Shown one piece after another: positions 22,384 to 30,182 of a DNA stretch of 34,604 bases. This DNA is from Actinomycetota bacterium (GTDB lineage: Bacteria; Actinomycetota; Thermoleophilia; RBG-16-64-13). The stretch lies in NCBI GenBank assembly GCA_012523095.1, contig JAAYJE010000020.1, positions 1 to 34,604 on the forward strand. The letters run 5' to 3'. Under the pieces are notes generated by a model. It worked only from the letters and a program-made list of their open reading frames with translations. It was not told where the DNA came from and did not search any database. The translations under genes were made by a program, and so were the position numbers. Each line of letters opens with the position of its first letter. Positions within the stretch are counted from its first letter, which is position 1.

Positions 22384-23655
22384 CTAGTCCAGGCGCGCCT
22401 CCGCTGAGACACGGTGAAACGAGAAGCCCTCGCTGTCCGCCAGTCTGGCGAGCGGCGGAGTCAAGAGTCGAACCGCCTCCGCGTCCATCTCCACATATGA
22501 AGACCTGCGCCTGAAGGTGTTCACGGAGAGAGGCGATGAGAACCGTGCGGCACCCCCTGTAGGAAGCACGTGATTGCTGCCCGCGACGTAGTCGCCGAAC
22601 GCGGTCGGGGTGAGGTGGCCGAGGAAGACCGCGCCTGCCGATCGCACTCCGGCGAGTAGACTTCGCGGGTCGGCCACCTGCAACTCCAGATGCTCGGGGG
22701 CGTAGGCGTTTATCAGGGCGATCGCCAGTTCGACGAAGTCCTCGCCGGGAGCCGGGTAGAAGGCCGACAGGCTCCGCACGTCGCCCTGCGACGCCCTGAG
22801 CGCATCAAGAGCGTCGGCCACACTTCCGCAGATCGCTTCCGATTCGGCCATGAGCACGCCGCTTGCCCCGCTGCCGTGCTCCTCCTGTGCCAGGAGATCG
22901 GCGGCGACCCATCCCGGCCGGGCGGTCCGGTCCGCCACCACCAACACTTCGCTCGGTCCCGCCAGACTGTCGATGCCCACCGCCCCGTAGACCTGACGTT
23001 TGGCCTCCATCACGTAAACGTTGCCCGGACCGCAGATCACATCGACCCGAGGGATGGTCTCCGTTCCGTAGGCCATGGCCGCGATCGCCTGCGCCCCACC
23101 CACGCGGTATACGCGTTCCACGCCCATGATCCGCGCCGCGGCAAGCACCGACTTGTTGACTGCGCCATCCCGCCCTGGAGGCGTGCAGATGACCAGGTCG
23201 GCCACTCCCGCCACGAGCGCCGGTACGGCGTTCATGATCACGGTAGAGGCGTACGCACCCAGGCCACCGGGCACGTACAGTCCCGCCCGCTCCACGGGCA
23301 GGTGGCGGATACCCAACCGCTGACCCTGCGCCCCCGTACCCTCCCAATCGGGCACCAATTCGTGGCGGTGGAAGAACGTGCAGTTGTCGCGCGTGATCTG
23401 TAGGGCCGCGATGAGATCGGAGTCGAGCTCCTGGTAGGCGCCGTCCAACTCACCTGACGAGACGGGCAGGCGGGCTGCGTCGGCCCCAGGCCAGTCGAAC
23501 CTGACTGTAGCATCGACAACGGCGGCGTCGCCCCGAGTGCGCACATCGGCCAACAGCCCGGCCACCACCTCGGCGACCTCCCTGGTGGAGTCCTCGGGCG
23601 GCCGCAGTGCCGCGACCTCTATCTGCACAGTGTCTCTGCTCAGGGCCTTGTCCAT
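22384..23655 (-). CDS. hisD: Histidinol dehydrogenase
   Basis: 423 residues; NAD- and zinc-dependent oxidation of histidinol to histidine, the last two steps. Visible motifs are GLYVPGG, DVICGPGNVYV, AGPSEVLVVAD, LLAQEEHG (zinc-binding Gln and His), YAPEHLEL (catalytic Glu-His), TAFGDYVAGSNHVLPT (zinc Asp) and FSFHRVSAEARL (zinc His). ATG 23655 or GTG 23658 lies 9-12 bases after GGAAGG; an ATG at 23667 is immediately next to that site and less likely. It begins only 12-24 bases after the dnaE stop, so it probably shares the dnaE transcript. Confidence 0.94.
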   Translation of the reverse strand: MDKALSRDTVQIEVAALRPPEDSTREVAEVVAGLLADVRTRGDAAVVDATVRFDWPGADAARLPVSSGELDGAYQELDSDLIAALQITRDNCTFFHRHELVPDWEGTGAQGQRLGIRHLPVERAGLYVPGGLGAYASTVIMNAVPALVAGVADLVICTPPGRDGAVNKSVLAAARIMGVERVYRVGGAQAIAAMAYGTETIPRVDVICGPGNVYVMEAKRQVYGAVGIDSLAGPSEVLVVADRTARPGWVAADLLAQEEHGSGASGVLMAESEAICGSVADALDALRASQGDVRSLSAFYPAPGEDFVELAIALINAYAPEHLELQVADPRSLLAGVRSAGAVFLGHLTPTAFGDYVAGSNHVLPTGGAARFSSPLSVNTFRRRSSYVEMDAEAVRLLTPPLARLADSEGFSFHRVSAEARLD

Positions 23656-23679
23656 CACCCGACCCATCCTTCCGGTCGC

Positions 23680-26600
23680 CTACTTACCCGCGCCGATGAA
23701 CGGGGCCCCATTGCCTTGACAGACACAGCTCTCGCCCAACAGCTCCTTCAGCTCGGCGAAGAGACTGGCTTGTGGATCGACACGGAAGTCGTCGCCGAAA
23801 CGCAGACGGCGGGCGCTCTCCCCCAGGCGCACGTATATATCCACGCAGCACTGTCCCGGGAAGCGAGCCAAAATGCGCTTGAGGTCGTCGATCACACTGC
23901 TGGGCAGTCGGTCGCCGTCGACGGCGAGGGCCAGCGGCTCCATCCCGGTCTTCGCCGTGAAAGGTTCGAGGGCCAGCGGGATGAACTTGGTCTCGGACTC
24001 GTCTTTGTGGTCCACACGGCCCTTGATCTTGACCACCCTGTCTTCGACCAGGAGGTCCTTGTTCTCCTGGTATATGGCGGGGAAACACAGTACCTCGACC
24101 GAGCCCTCCAGGCCCTCGATAGTGACGAAGGCCATGAGCTCGCCCGACTTCTTGGTGGTTATACGCTTCACGCTACCGACCATGCCCACGATCGTAGTGA
24201 CGGCACCGTCGGGCAACTCCCGGAGTTGCGAGATGAGATGGCCGGCCTCCCGCCGCACCTGATGCCTGATGTCCTTGAGGGGATGTGAGCTCACGTACAG
24301 GCCCAAAGTCTCCTTCTCGAGGTTCAGAAGCTCTTCCTTGGTGAAATCGTCGCGCGGGATCTCCACAGGTAGGGCGCTCTTGACGCCCCTGCCGCCGCCC
24401 CCCTCACCGTTACCGCCCGCGCCGTCGGAGCCGCCGGGATCACCGGACCCTCCGGATGACGGAGCAGCCTCCATCATGAGATCGAAGAGCGAGCCTTGGC
24501 CCCGGTCGGCGTCGGAACGGGTCTTCTTGCCGTGCGCCATGGCCTGCGGCAGCACCTGGAGCATCCCTCGACGGGACGGCCCTATGGAATCCATTGCTCC
24601 AGACTTGGCCAGGCTCTCGATAGCCCGCCCATTGACCACACCCAGATCGACCCTCTCGCAGAAGTCGAACAGGTCGGAGAAGGGCCCATCCCCATCTCTG
24701 GCCGTGAGGATGCTGCGGATGGCCGTCTCGCCCACGTTCTTCACCGCGCTCAGCCCGAAGCGGATGCGGCCCTCGATGGCCCGGAAGTCAAGCACCGACT
24801 CGTTGACATCGGGTGGGAGGACCTCGATGCCCATCTCGTTGGCTACGTTCACATAGAAGGGCACCTTGTCCTTGGTGTCCATGACGCTCGAGATGAGAGC
24901 GGCCATATACTGCACCGGGTAGTTGGCCTTAAGGTAGGCGGTGCGGTATGAGATCAGCGCATAACAGGCCGCGTGCGACTTGTTGAAAGAATAGTCCTTG
25001 GCCTTCTCCATCAGGCCCCATAGATAGTCGATCACTCTTGGAGCCGTGCCCGACGCCTCCGCGCCGGCCCGGAACTTCGGCTCCAGAGCGTCCATCTTGT
25101 CCTTGATCTTCTTGCCGATGGCCTTGCGCAGGTCGTCGGCCAAGGAAGGGGAGAAGCCGGCGATCCGTTTGGATATCTCCATCAACTGTTCTTGGTAGAT
25201 GGCCACGCCGTAGGTGGGGCGCAGGATGGTCTCCAGCCGCTCGTCATCCAACTTCAATCTGCTCGGTTCACGCTTGTTACGGGCGTACTCGGGGATGAAC
25301 TGCATGGGCCCGGGCCGGTACAGCGCCACAAGGGCGATGAGGTCGGCGAGTTCGGTGGGTTGGATCTCACGTAGGGCATCGCGCATGCCGCTCGACTCGA
25401 ACTGGAACACACCTTCGGAGTCGCCCTTGGCCAACATGCGATAGGTGGTCGCATCGTCCAGGGGTATGTTCTCGATGGAGAAGTCCGGATGACCGCCCTC
25501 TCTGATGATCGCGACGGCGCTGTCAATGACATCGAGGTTGCGCAAACCCAGGAAGTCCATCTTCAGCAGGCCCAGCTTCTCCACATCGCCCATGGATACC
25601 TGGGTGACCACTTCGGCGTCACCCTTTTGCATGAGAGGCAGATGATCGGTGAGAGGGTCTCGGGATATCACCACTCCCGCCGCATGGATGGAATCCTGGC
25701 GGATCAGCCCCTCTAAAGGTCGGGCCATATCAACCACTTCACGCACGATATCGTCCGAGTCGTAGGCCGCGCGCAACTCGCATTTGGGGTCGGCCAGGCA
25801 TTCGGTCAGGGTGATGTTAAGGACCTCAGGCACCAGCTTCGCGATACGGTCGGCCTGTCCGTAAGGCACGTCCATCACCCGGGCCGCGTCGCGGATGGCC
25901 TGACGGGCTTTGATGGTGCCGAACGTGGCGATCTGGGCCACCCGATCCCTGCCGTACTTGTCGGCCACATATTCTATGACCTTCTCACGACCCGCCACTG
26001 AGAAGTCGATGTCGATGTCGGGCATGCTGATGCGGTCAGGGTTGAGGAAGCGCTCGAACAGGAGATCGTGAACGATCGGATCGAGATCGGTGATGCCGAG
26101 CAAATACGACACCAGAGAGCCGGCGGCCGACCCTCGGCCCGGGCCCACCGGGATACCGGATTCTTTGGCATATGTAACGAAATCCCACACGATAAGGAAA
26201 TAGGGCGGGAAGCCCATCTTCTCCACGACCGCCAGTTCGGTCTCCAGCCGTTCCCTGATCTCGGGTCCGACCGTCTCCCCATAGCGGCGTAACAGCCCCT
26301 TCTCGCACTGTTCCCGCAGGTAGGATGACTCGTCATAGCCGTCCGGCACCGGGAAGCGTGGGAGCAGCATCCCATCCAACTCGATCTCGACGTCGCAACG
26401 TGCGGCTATCTCCAAGGTCGTCGCGAGCGCTTCCGGATGGTCGGAGAAAGCCTCTCTCATCTCCGCTTCGCTCTTGAAGAAGAATTCCCGCGAATCGAAG
26501 CGCATGCGCTTCTCTTCGGCCAGGCGCGCGCCCGTCTGGATACAGAGCAGCACATCGTGCGCATCGGCGTCTTCTTCGCGCAGATAGTGCACATCGTTGG

Positions 26601-27300
26601 TGGCCACCAGTCTGACCCCTGTGCGGGCGGCCAACTCCACCATCCGCGGGTTGACGTCGACGAGGTCGGACAGGCCCGTCTCCTGCATCTCCAGATAGAC
26701 GTTGCCCTCTCCGAAGATGCCCATCAGCCTCGCCAGCTCGGCGTCCGCGGCGGCGATCTGACCGTTCTTAAGAGCCCGCGATACTCTGCCGCTGGCACAG
26801 CCGGTCAGGCAGATGAGGCCGTCGGAGTGTTCCTTGAGTATCGAGTAGTCCATCCTGGGTTTGTAGTAGTACCCTTCTAGAAAAGCTAGACTGCCCAGCT
26901 TCAGCAGGTTGCGGTAACCGGCGCCATCGCGGGCGAGCAGCGTGAGGTGCCAGCGGTCCTCATTCTGACCCTCTTTTCGGAAGCGGTCCTCGACCACATA
27001 CGCCTCGAGGCCGATTATCGGTTTGATGCCGGCCCTGCGGCATTTCTGGTAGAACTGGATCACCCCGGAGAGGACGCCGTGGTCGGTGATCGCAAGGGCC
27101 GGCATGCCCAGCTCCACGGCCCGCTCCACCAGTTCTTCCACCTTACAGGCCCCGTCCAACGCAGAGTAGTGGGTATGGACATGCAGGTGGCAGAAACCGG
27201 CCGTCGCAGGGCCGGACTCCGGATCAGACGGTCTTGTAGAGGCGGGTTCGGACGATGCTGGCAAAATGACGGATCTCCCACGGATTCCTTCTTGATACAT
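23680..27300 (-). CDS. dnaE: DNA polymerase III alpha subunit
   Basis: 1206 residues; the replicative polymerase catalytic subunit of the DnaE type. The PHP domain starts at FCHLHVHTHYSALDG (about 36-50). The polymerase active site is seen as PDIDIDFS, with KMDFLGLRNLDVI nearby, followed by the helix-hairpin-helix region and a C-terminal OB fold (TTIVGMVGSVKRITTKKSG). A Gly/Ser-rich linker of about 30 residues near 942-972 separates the last two parts and is longer than usual. The promoter upstream leaves only about 10 bases before ATG 27300, so the real start may be leaderless or may be TTG 27264, which has GGGAGA 9 bases upstream. hisD follows closely. Confidence 0.96.
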   Translation of the reverse strand: MYQEGIRGRSVILPASSEPASTRPSDPESGPATAGFCHLHVHTHYSALDGACKVEELVERAVELGMPALAITDHGVLSGVIQFYQKCRRAGIKPIIGLEAYVVEDRFRKEGQNEDRWHLTLLARDGAGYRNLLKLGSLAFLEGYYYKPRMDYSILKEHSDGLICLTGCASGRVSRALKNGQIAAADAELARLMGIFGEGNVYLEMQETGLSDLVDVNPRMVELAARTGVRLVATNDVHYLREEDADAHDVLLCIQTGARLAEEKRMRFDSREFFFKSEAEMREAFSDHPEALATTLEIAARCDVEIELDGMLLPRFPVPDGYDESSYLREQCEKGLLRRYGETVGPEIRERLETELAVVEKMGFPPYFLIVWDFVTYAKESGIPVGPGRGSAAGSLVSYLLGITDLDPIVHDLLFERFLNPDRISMPDIDIDFSVAGREKVIEYVADKYGRDRVAQIATFGTIKARQAIRDAARVMDVPYGQADRIAKLVPEVLNITLTECLADPKCELRAAYDSDDIVREVVDMARPLEGLIRQDSIHAAGVVISRDPLTDHLPLMQKGDAEVVTQVSMGDVEKLGLLKMDFLGLRNLDVIDSAVAIIREGGHPDFSIENIPLDDATTYRMLAKGDSEGVFQFESSGMRDALREIQPTELADLIALVALYRPGPMQFIPEYARNKREPSRLKLDDERLETILRPTYGVAIYQEQLMEISKRIAGFSPSLADDLRKAIGKKIKDKMDALEPKFRAGAEASGTAPRVIDYLWGLMEKAKDYSFNKSHAACYALISYRTAYLKANYPVQYMAALISSVMDTKDKVPFYVNVANEMGIEVLPPDVNESVLDFRAIEGRIRFGLSAVKNVGETAIRSILTARDGDGPFSDLFDFCERVDLGVVNGRAIESLAKSGAMDSIGPSRRGMLQVLPQAMAHGKKTRSDADRGQGSLFDLMMEAAPSSGGSGDPGGSDGAGGNGEGGGGRGVKSALPVEIPRDDFTKEELLNLEKETLGLYVSSHPLKDIRHQVRREAGHLISQLRELPDGAVTTIVGMVGSVKRITTKKSGELMAFVTIEGLEGSVEVLCFPAIYQENKDLLVEDRVVKIKGRVDHKDESETKFIPLALEPFTAKTGMEPLALAVDGDRLPSSVIDDLKRILARFPGQCCVDIYVRLGESARRLRFGDDFRVDPQASLFAELKELLGESCVCQGNGAPFIGAGK

Positions 27301-27316
27301 GCCTAACTGTCGCCTG

Positions 27317-27345
27317 ATTCTACCCGAAGGTCACCGGCCCCTCAA
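27317..27345 (-). promoter_or_regulatory. dnaE promoter
   Basis: On the minus strand TTGAGG (27345-27340), exactly 17 bases and TAGAAT (27322-27317) form a good sigma-70-type promoter. Transcription would start near 27310, about 10 bases before ATG 27300. Confidence 0.65.
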
Positions 27346-27416
27346 GCGATTCGGTAAGCTGTAGGTGAACAAAATCCGCTGGGAGCGGGATTCGAAGGGG
27401 AGACCGGCCCTCACAG

Positions 27417-29054
27417 TCACACAGCCTCCGTGCTTGCCGACCCATTGCCCAGGTACCTCACGGCGAGCAGAGCGACGTCATCTTCGAGCCCTCCTCCCGT
27501 GAAGAGAAGAGCCTCCTCCAACAACAGGCCGGGAAGCGACTCGACTTCTCTATGTCGTATCCGCCTCAGGGACTCGGCGAGCCGCTGCTCTCCAAATAGC
27601 TCGCCGTCTCGACGGGTCTCGGTGATTCCGTCGGTGTAGAGGAGGAGAAGGCTTCCGTCCGACATGGAGGCTTCGCTATCCCGGTAACGCGCGTCACCAA
27701 ACACGCCTAGAGGCGGGCTGAACGATTGAAGAACCAACATGCGGCCTTTGGTGTCAAGCAACGGAGGCGGATGACCGGCCGACGAGTAGACGAGAGTCCC
27801 ACTGCCCGGATCAAGGAACCCCAGGAAAACGGTGACAAACCCGGGGATATCTTTGTCCACGAGAAATCGGTTGGTTTCACGGAGCACGAGATGCGGACGA
27901 CGTAACCGAAGGGTGAACGCCTGCACTGCGTCCTTGACCAGTGTAGCCACCCCGGCCGCCTCGATCCCGCGCCCGGATACATCGCCTATGAGAAGGGCGA
28001 TCCGACCGCCTTTGGTCTCGAAAACGTCATAGAAATCGCCGCCGATCTGGGCTTCCTTCGTGGCGGACTGATACAGGTGGGCGAATCTCACCCCGGGAAG
28101 TTGCGAAGGGACATCAAGCAGGGTCTCCTGCAATCGCTGGAATAACGCGCGCTGCTCCGCCAGAAGACGCGCGGCCTCCCCTTGTGCCTTCTGCAGTTCC
28201 TTATTTTGCGCTCTTAACTCCTTTGAGGCCTCATGTAGGCGCTCCTCCGCCTGCCTGCGCTCGGTTATGTCGGTCAAGATGACGGCAAGTTGGCCTTGTT
28301 GCGGCCGATAGGCCACCACGTCGTAGTAGTGATCAAGATCCTGGTTGTAGTCTTCGAAGTGAACGGGCTCGCCGGTGAGGGCCGCCCGCTCGTAGTTCTC
28401 CGCCCAGGGGATCTCCAACCCCGGCAGGATGTCGGACACCATACTCCCCACGACGACCTCCGCCTTGAGGCCGGTGATCCTTTCAAACGCAGGGTTCACC
28501 TCCAGAAAGCGATAGTCACAGGGAAGGCCGGTCTCGTCCAGAATGATCTCGTGCACGGCGTGGCCGGTGGTCATCTCGGTGAAGAGCCGGCGATACCGCC
28601 TTTCCTCCTCGCTCAGTCTCTCGAACGCCTCCTCCAGCTGGATCCTCTGCCGGCGGGTCTCCAGGAGCAGGGCCAGGGAGCCGGCGAAGTTGGCAAGGAA
28701 GGGCTCATAGGGTCCGAAGAGAGCCTGGTCCTCGATCTCGAGGACGATCTGGCCATAGTGGCCGTGACTGGTCTCAAGCGAGAGTCGGGTCATCGCAGCG
28801 CCGGGACAACCGGTGGCCGATTGTCCCGCGTAGCCTCTGTCAAGAGCCGGACAGGGTCGCGAGCATGGTTCCATAAGGGGGTCGGACAGACAGAGCCCCC
28901 CGCGCGACACGCCGGGGATGTCCCAGAGCGCCCTGGATAAGAACTCACCCAGCCTCTGAGCGGTGGGGAGGGCCTGCAGAATATTATGAGCGGCAAGGAG
29001 CCAGCCTAAGACGCGAGGATCGGGTAACTGCCGCTCCTCGTCGTCCCCCCTCAC
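27417..29054 (-). CDS. PAS-domain SpoIIE-type serine phosphatase
   Basis: 545 residues. The N-terminal 140 residues look like a GAF-type sensor region with several cysteines (PCSRPC), a PAS domain follows at about 155-275 (FLEVNPAFERITG, ending ILTDITERRQAEE), then a coiled coil (275-325) and a SpoIIE/PP2C phosphatase domain (335-535) with metal-binding motifs GGDFYDVF, IGDVSGRGIEAA, LLYTDGITE and DDVALLAVR. It would dephosphorylate a phospho-STAS antagonist and so release a sigma factor in response to a signal. GTG 29054 has GGAGG 6 bases upstream, a site formed by the last codons of the MEDS gene 3 bases before it, so the two are coupled. Confidence 0.9.
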   Translation of the reverse strand: MRGDDEERQLPDPRVLGWLLAAHNILQALPTAQRLGEFLSRALWDIPGVSRGGLCLSDPLMEPCSRPCPALDRGYAGQSATGCPGAAMTRLSLETSHGHYGQIVLEIEDQALFGPYEPFLANFAGSLALLLETRRQRIQLEEAFERLSEEERRYRRLFTEMTTGHAVHEIILDETGLPCDYRFLEVNPAFERITGLKAEVVVGSMVSDILPGLEIPWAENYERAALTGEPVHFEDYNQDLDHYYDVVAYRPQQGQLAVILTDITERRQAEERLHEASKELRAQNKELQKAQGEAARLLAEQRALFQRLQETLLDVPSQLPGVRFAHLYQSATKEAQIGGDFYDVFETKGGRIALLIGDVSGRGIEAAGVATLVKDAVQAFTLRLRRPHLVLRETNRFLVDKDIPGFVTVFLGFLDPGSGTLVYSSAGHPPPLLDTKGRMLVLQSFSPPLGVFGDARYRDSEASMSDGSLLLLYTDGITETRRDGELFGEQRLAESLRRIRHREVESLPGLLLEEALLFTGGGLEDDVALLAVRYLGNGSASTEAV

Positions 29055-29057
29055 GTC

Positions 29058-29684
29058 TTACCTCCGCCGGCGATCGGCCAAGAATTCGTCCGGACCCACG
29101 TAGAAGGGATTCCGCACCAGTTGACCCCGCGAGATCATGACCGGATGCACCTGCAGGACCTCGAAGATGGTGGCGCCGTCAAACAGATTGACGTCGTACT
29201 GGCAGACCGCGGTCACCGGAGCGGTCATTAAGGCTTTGTTGAGAAGAGCTTCATACTCGATGAGACGTTCTGACCCGGGGATGCCGCGTAGCGCCCAGGA
29301 GGTCTCCCCGGTGGCGCGCACTGCCGGGTAGTGATGAGCCAAAGAATCTTGATGAAGCTCGTCCCAGAACTCGAACATCCGTTCAGGAACGAACTCGCCT
29401 CCGCGACAATATACCGACTCCGCATCGGCAACCGTGAAGCGGTCGGAATCGGCACCCGTGGGTAATGCCACTCCCAAGTCGGAGAGCCAGTCCAGCAGTT
29501 CTTCAGGTCTCATCACATCGGTGAGATAGAGGACCTTCTCACCGTCCTTGAGACCGGCTTCTACGAACTTGGACATGAGGGCGCGACGTTCCTCTTCACT
29601 CTCATAAATGAGGCAGACATGAGCACCCACCGGGAAGGGCTCTTCGGTGAAACCCATGTTGAGTAGCTCTCGCGTCGCGCCCAT
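29058..29684 (-). CDS. MEDS-domain sensory protein
   Basis: 208 residues; a stand-alone MEDS (DcmR-type sensory) domain, a RecA-like fold often joined to anti-sigma kinases or regulators. Typical segments are HVCLIYESEEERRALMSKFVEAGL, shown here as HVCLIYESEEERR, then GEKVLYLTD and LLDWLSDLGV, then MFEFWDELHQ, and CQYDVNLFDG, the usual end of the fold (CxYD). ATG 29684 has GGAGG 6 bases upstream; a further ATG at 29717 in the same frame precedes that site and is unlikely. It ends 3 bases before the SpoIIE phosphatase gene and probably feeds a signal into the same partner-switching circuit. Confidence 0.87.
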   Translation of the reverse strand: MGATRELLNMGFTEEPFPVGAHVCLIYESEEERRALMSKFVEAGLKDGEKVLYLTDVMRPEELLDWLSDLGVALPTGADSDRFTVADAESVYCRGGEFVPERMFEFWDELHQDSLAHHYPAVRATGETSWALRGIPGSERLIEYEALLNKALMTAPVTAVCQYDVNLFDGATIFEVLQVHPVMISRGQLVRNPFYVGPDEFLADRRRR

Positions 29685-29710
29685 GACCGTCCTCCTAGCA
29701 GGCTCGCCGT

Positions 29711-29845
29711 TCACCATCTCCTTAGGCCCTGGCCGAGCGTATCGACCACTTCTACCGCCATCCCTGCCTCGTCAACGCTCGGGAAGACTCCGAAGCCGGT
29801 GATGATCCGTCCTTCGTGGCAGTGATCCGGCCAAGACCAGTCCGG
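29711..29845 (-). other. In-frame continuation of the small gene beyond its TGA
   Basis: Directly after the TGA at 29848-29846 the same frame stays open for 44 codons to a TGA at 29713-29711. The encoded peptide is protein-like (PDWSWPDHCHEG, then RIITGFGVFPSVDEAGMAVE, ending LGQGLRRW), and about three quarters of third positions are G or C. Together with the upstream part it would make a 101-residue protein with one internal UGA. Reading may be by selenocysteine, or the TGA may be a recent nonsense change from TGG, since Trp fits the local WPDWSWPD repeat. I saw no strong SECIS hairpin after it. Confidence 0.35.
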
Positions 29846-30016
29846 TCAGTCGGCATCCTGAGGAGGGTCTCCTTCCGGATAGTCCCGCCCTGGGCCGGCC
29901 CCAACGCCCGACTCAAGTAACCATTCATCACCGGCCGGTCCTAGAAGCAGGTAGCCCGGCGGCTCGCTCACGATCTCGTCTTCACTCCCACGGATATCTC
30001 TAACGTCTGCCGGCAT
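29846..30016 (-). CDS. Small acidic protein upstream of the MEDS gene
   Basis: 56 residues to the first TGA; not recognised. The ATG at 30016 has a good GAGGAGAGAG site. The N-terminal part is acidic and then reads EPPGYLLLGPAGDEWLLESGV, which looks like the beginning of a small beta fold, ending in a Pro/Asp-rich stretch. The frame continues past the TGA for 44 more sense codons, so the annotated protein may be truncated (see the adjoining feature). The gene precedes the MEDS and SpoIIE genes on the same strand and may belong to that operon. An alternative frame open to 30343 over the glycosyltransferase gene is not credible. Confidence 0.5.
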   Translation of the reverse strand: MPADVRDIRGSEDEIVSEPPGYLLLGPAGDEWLLESGVGAGPGRDYPEGDPPQDAD

Positions 30017-30131
30017 AGCTCTCTCCTCTATATCATCTCGATGATCCTTCCCCGGTATCCAACGGTAACGCGTCGGCGTTGACGGTGAACGGTGTGCGCC
30101 GATTTGGCGCTGCGCATCGCCCTCTACTGTT

Positions 30132-30151
30132 TGCGCCTGCATGCAGGCGCA
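30132..30151. repeat. 20-base perfect palindrome after the glycosyltransferase gene
   Basis: TGCGCCTGCATGCAGGCGCA equals its own reverse complement. It lies in the 166-base gap between the glycosyltransferase stop and the small gene. A second hairpin (GCGCC/GGCGC, loop GATTT) is at 30096-30110. Neither has a U-tract. They could be a factor-independent terminator pair or an operator for the small gene-MEDS-SpoIIE unit. Confidence 0.45.
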
Positions 30152-30182
30152 CGCCGGCTCTATTCCCGTTACATCATGGGTG

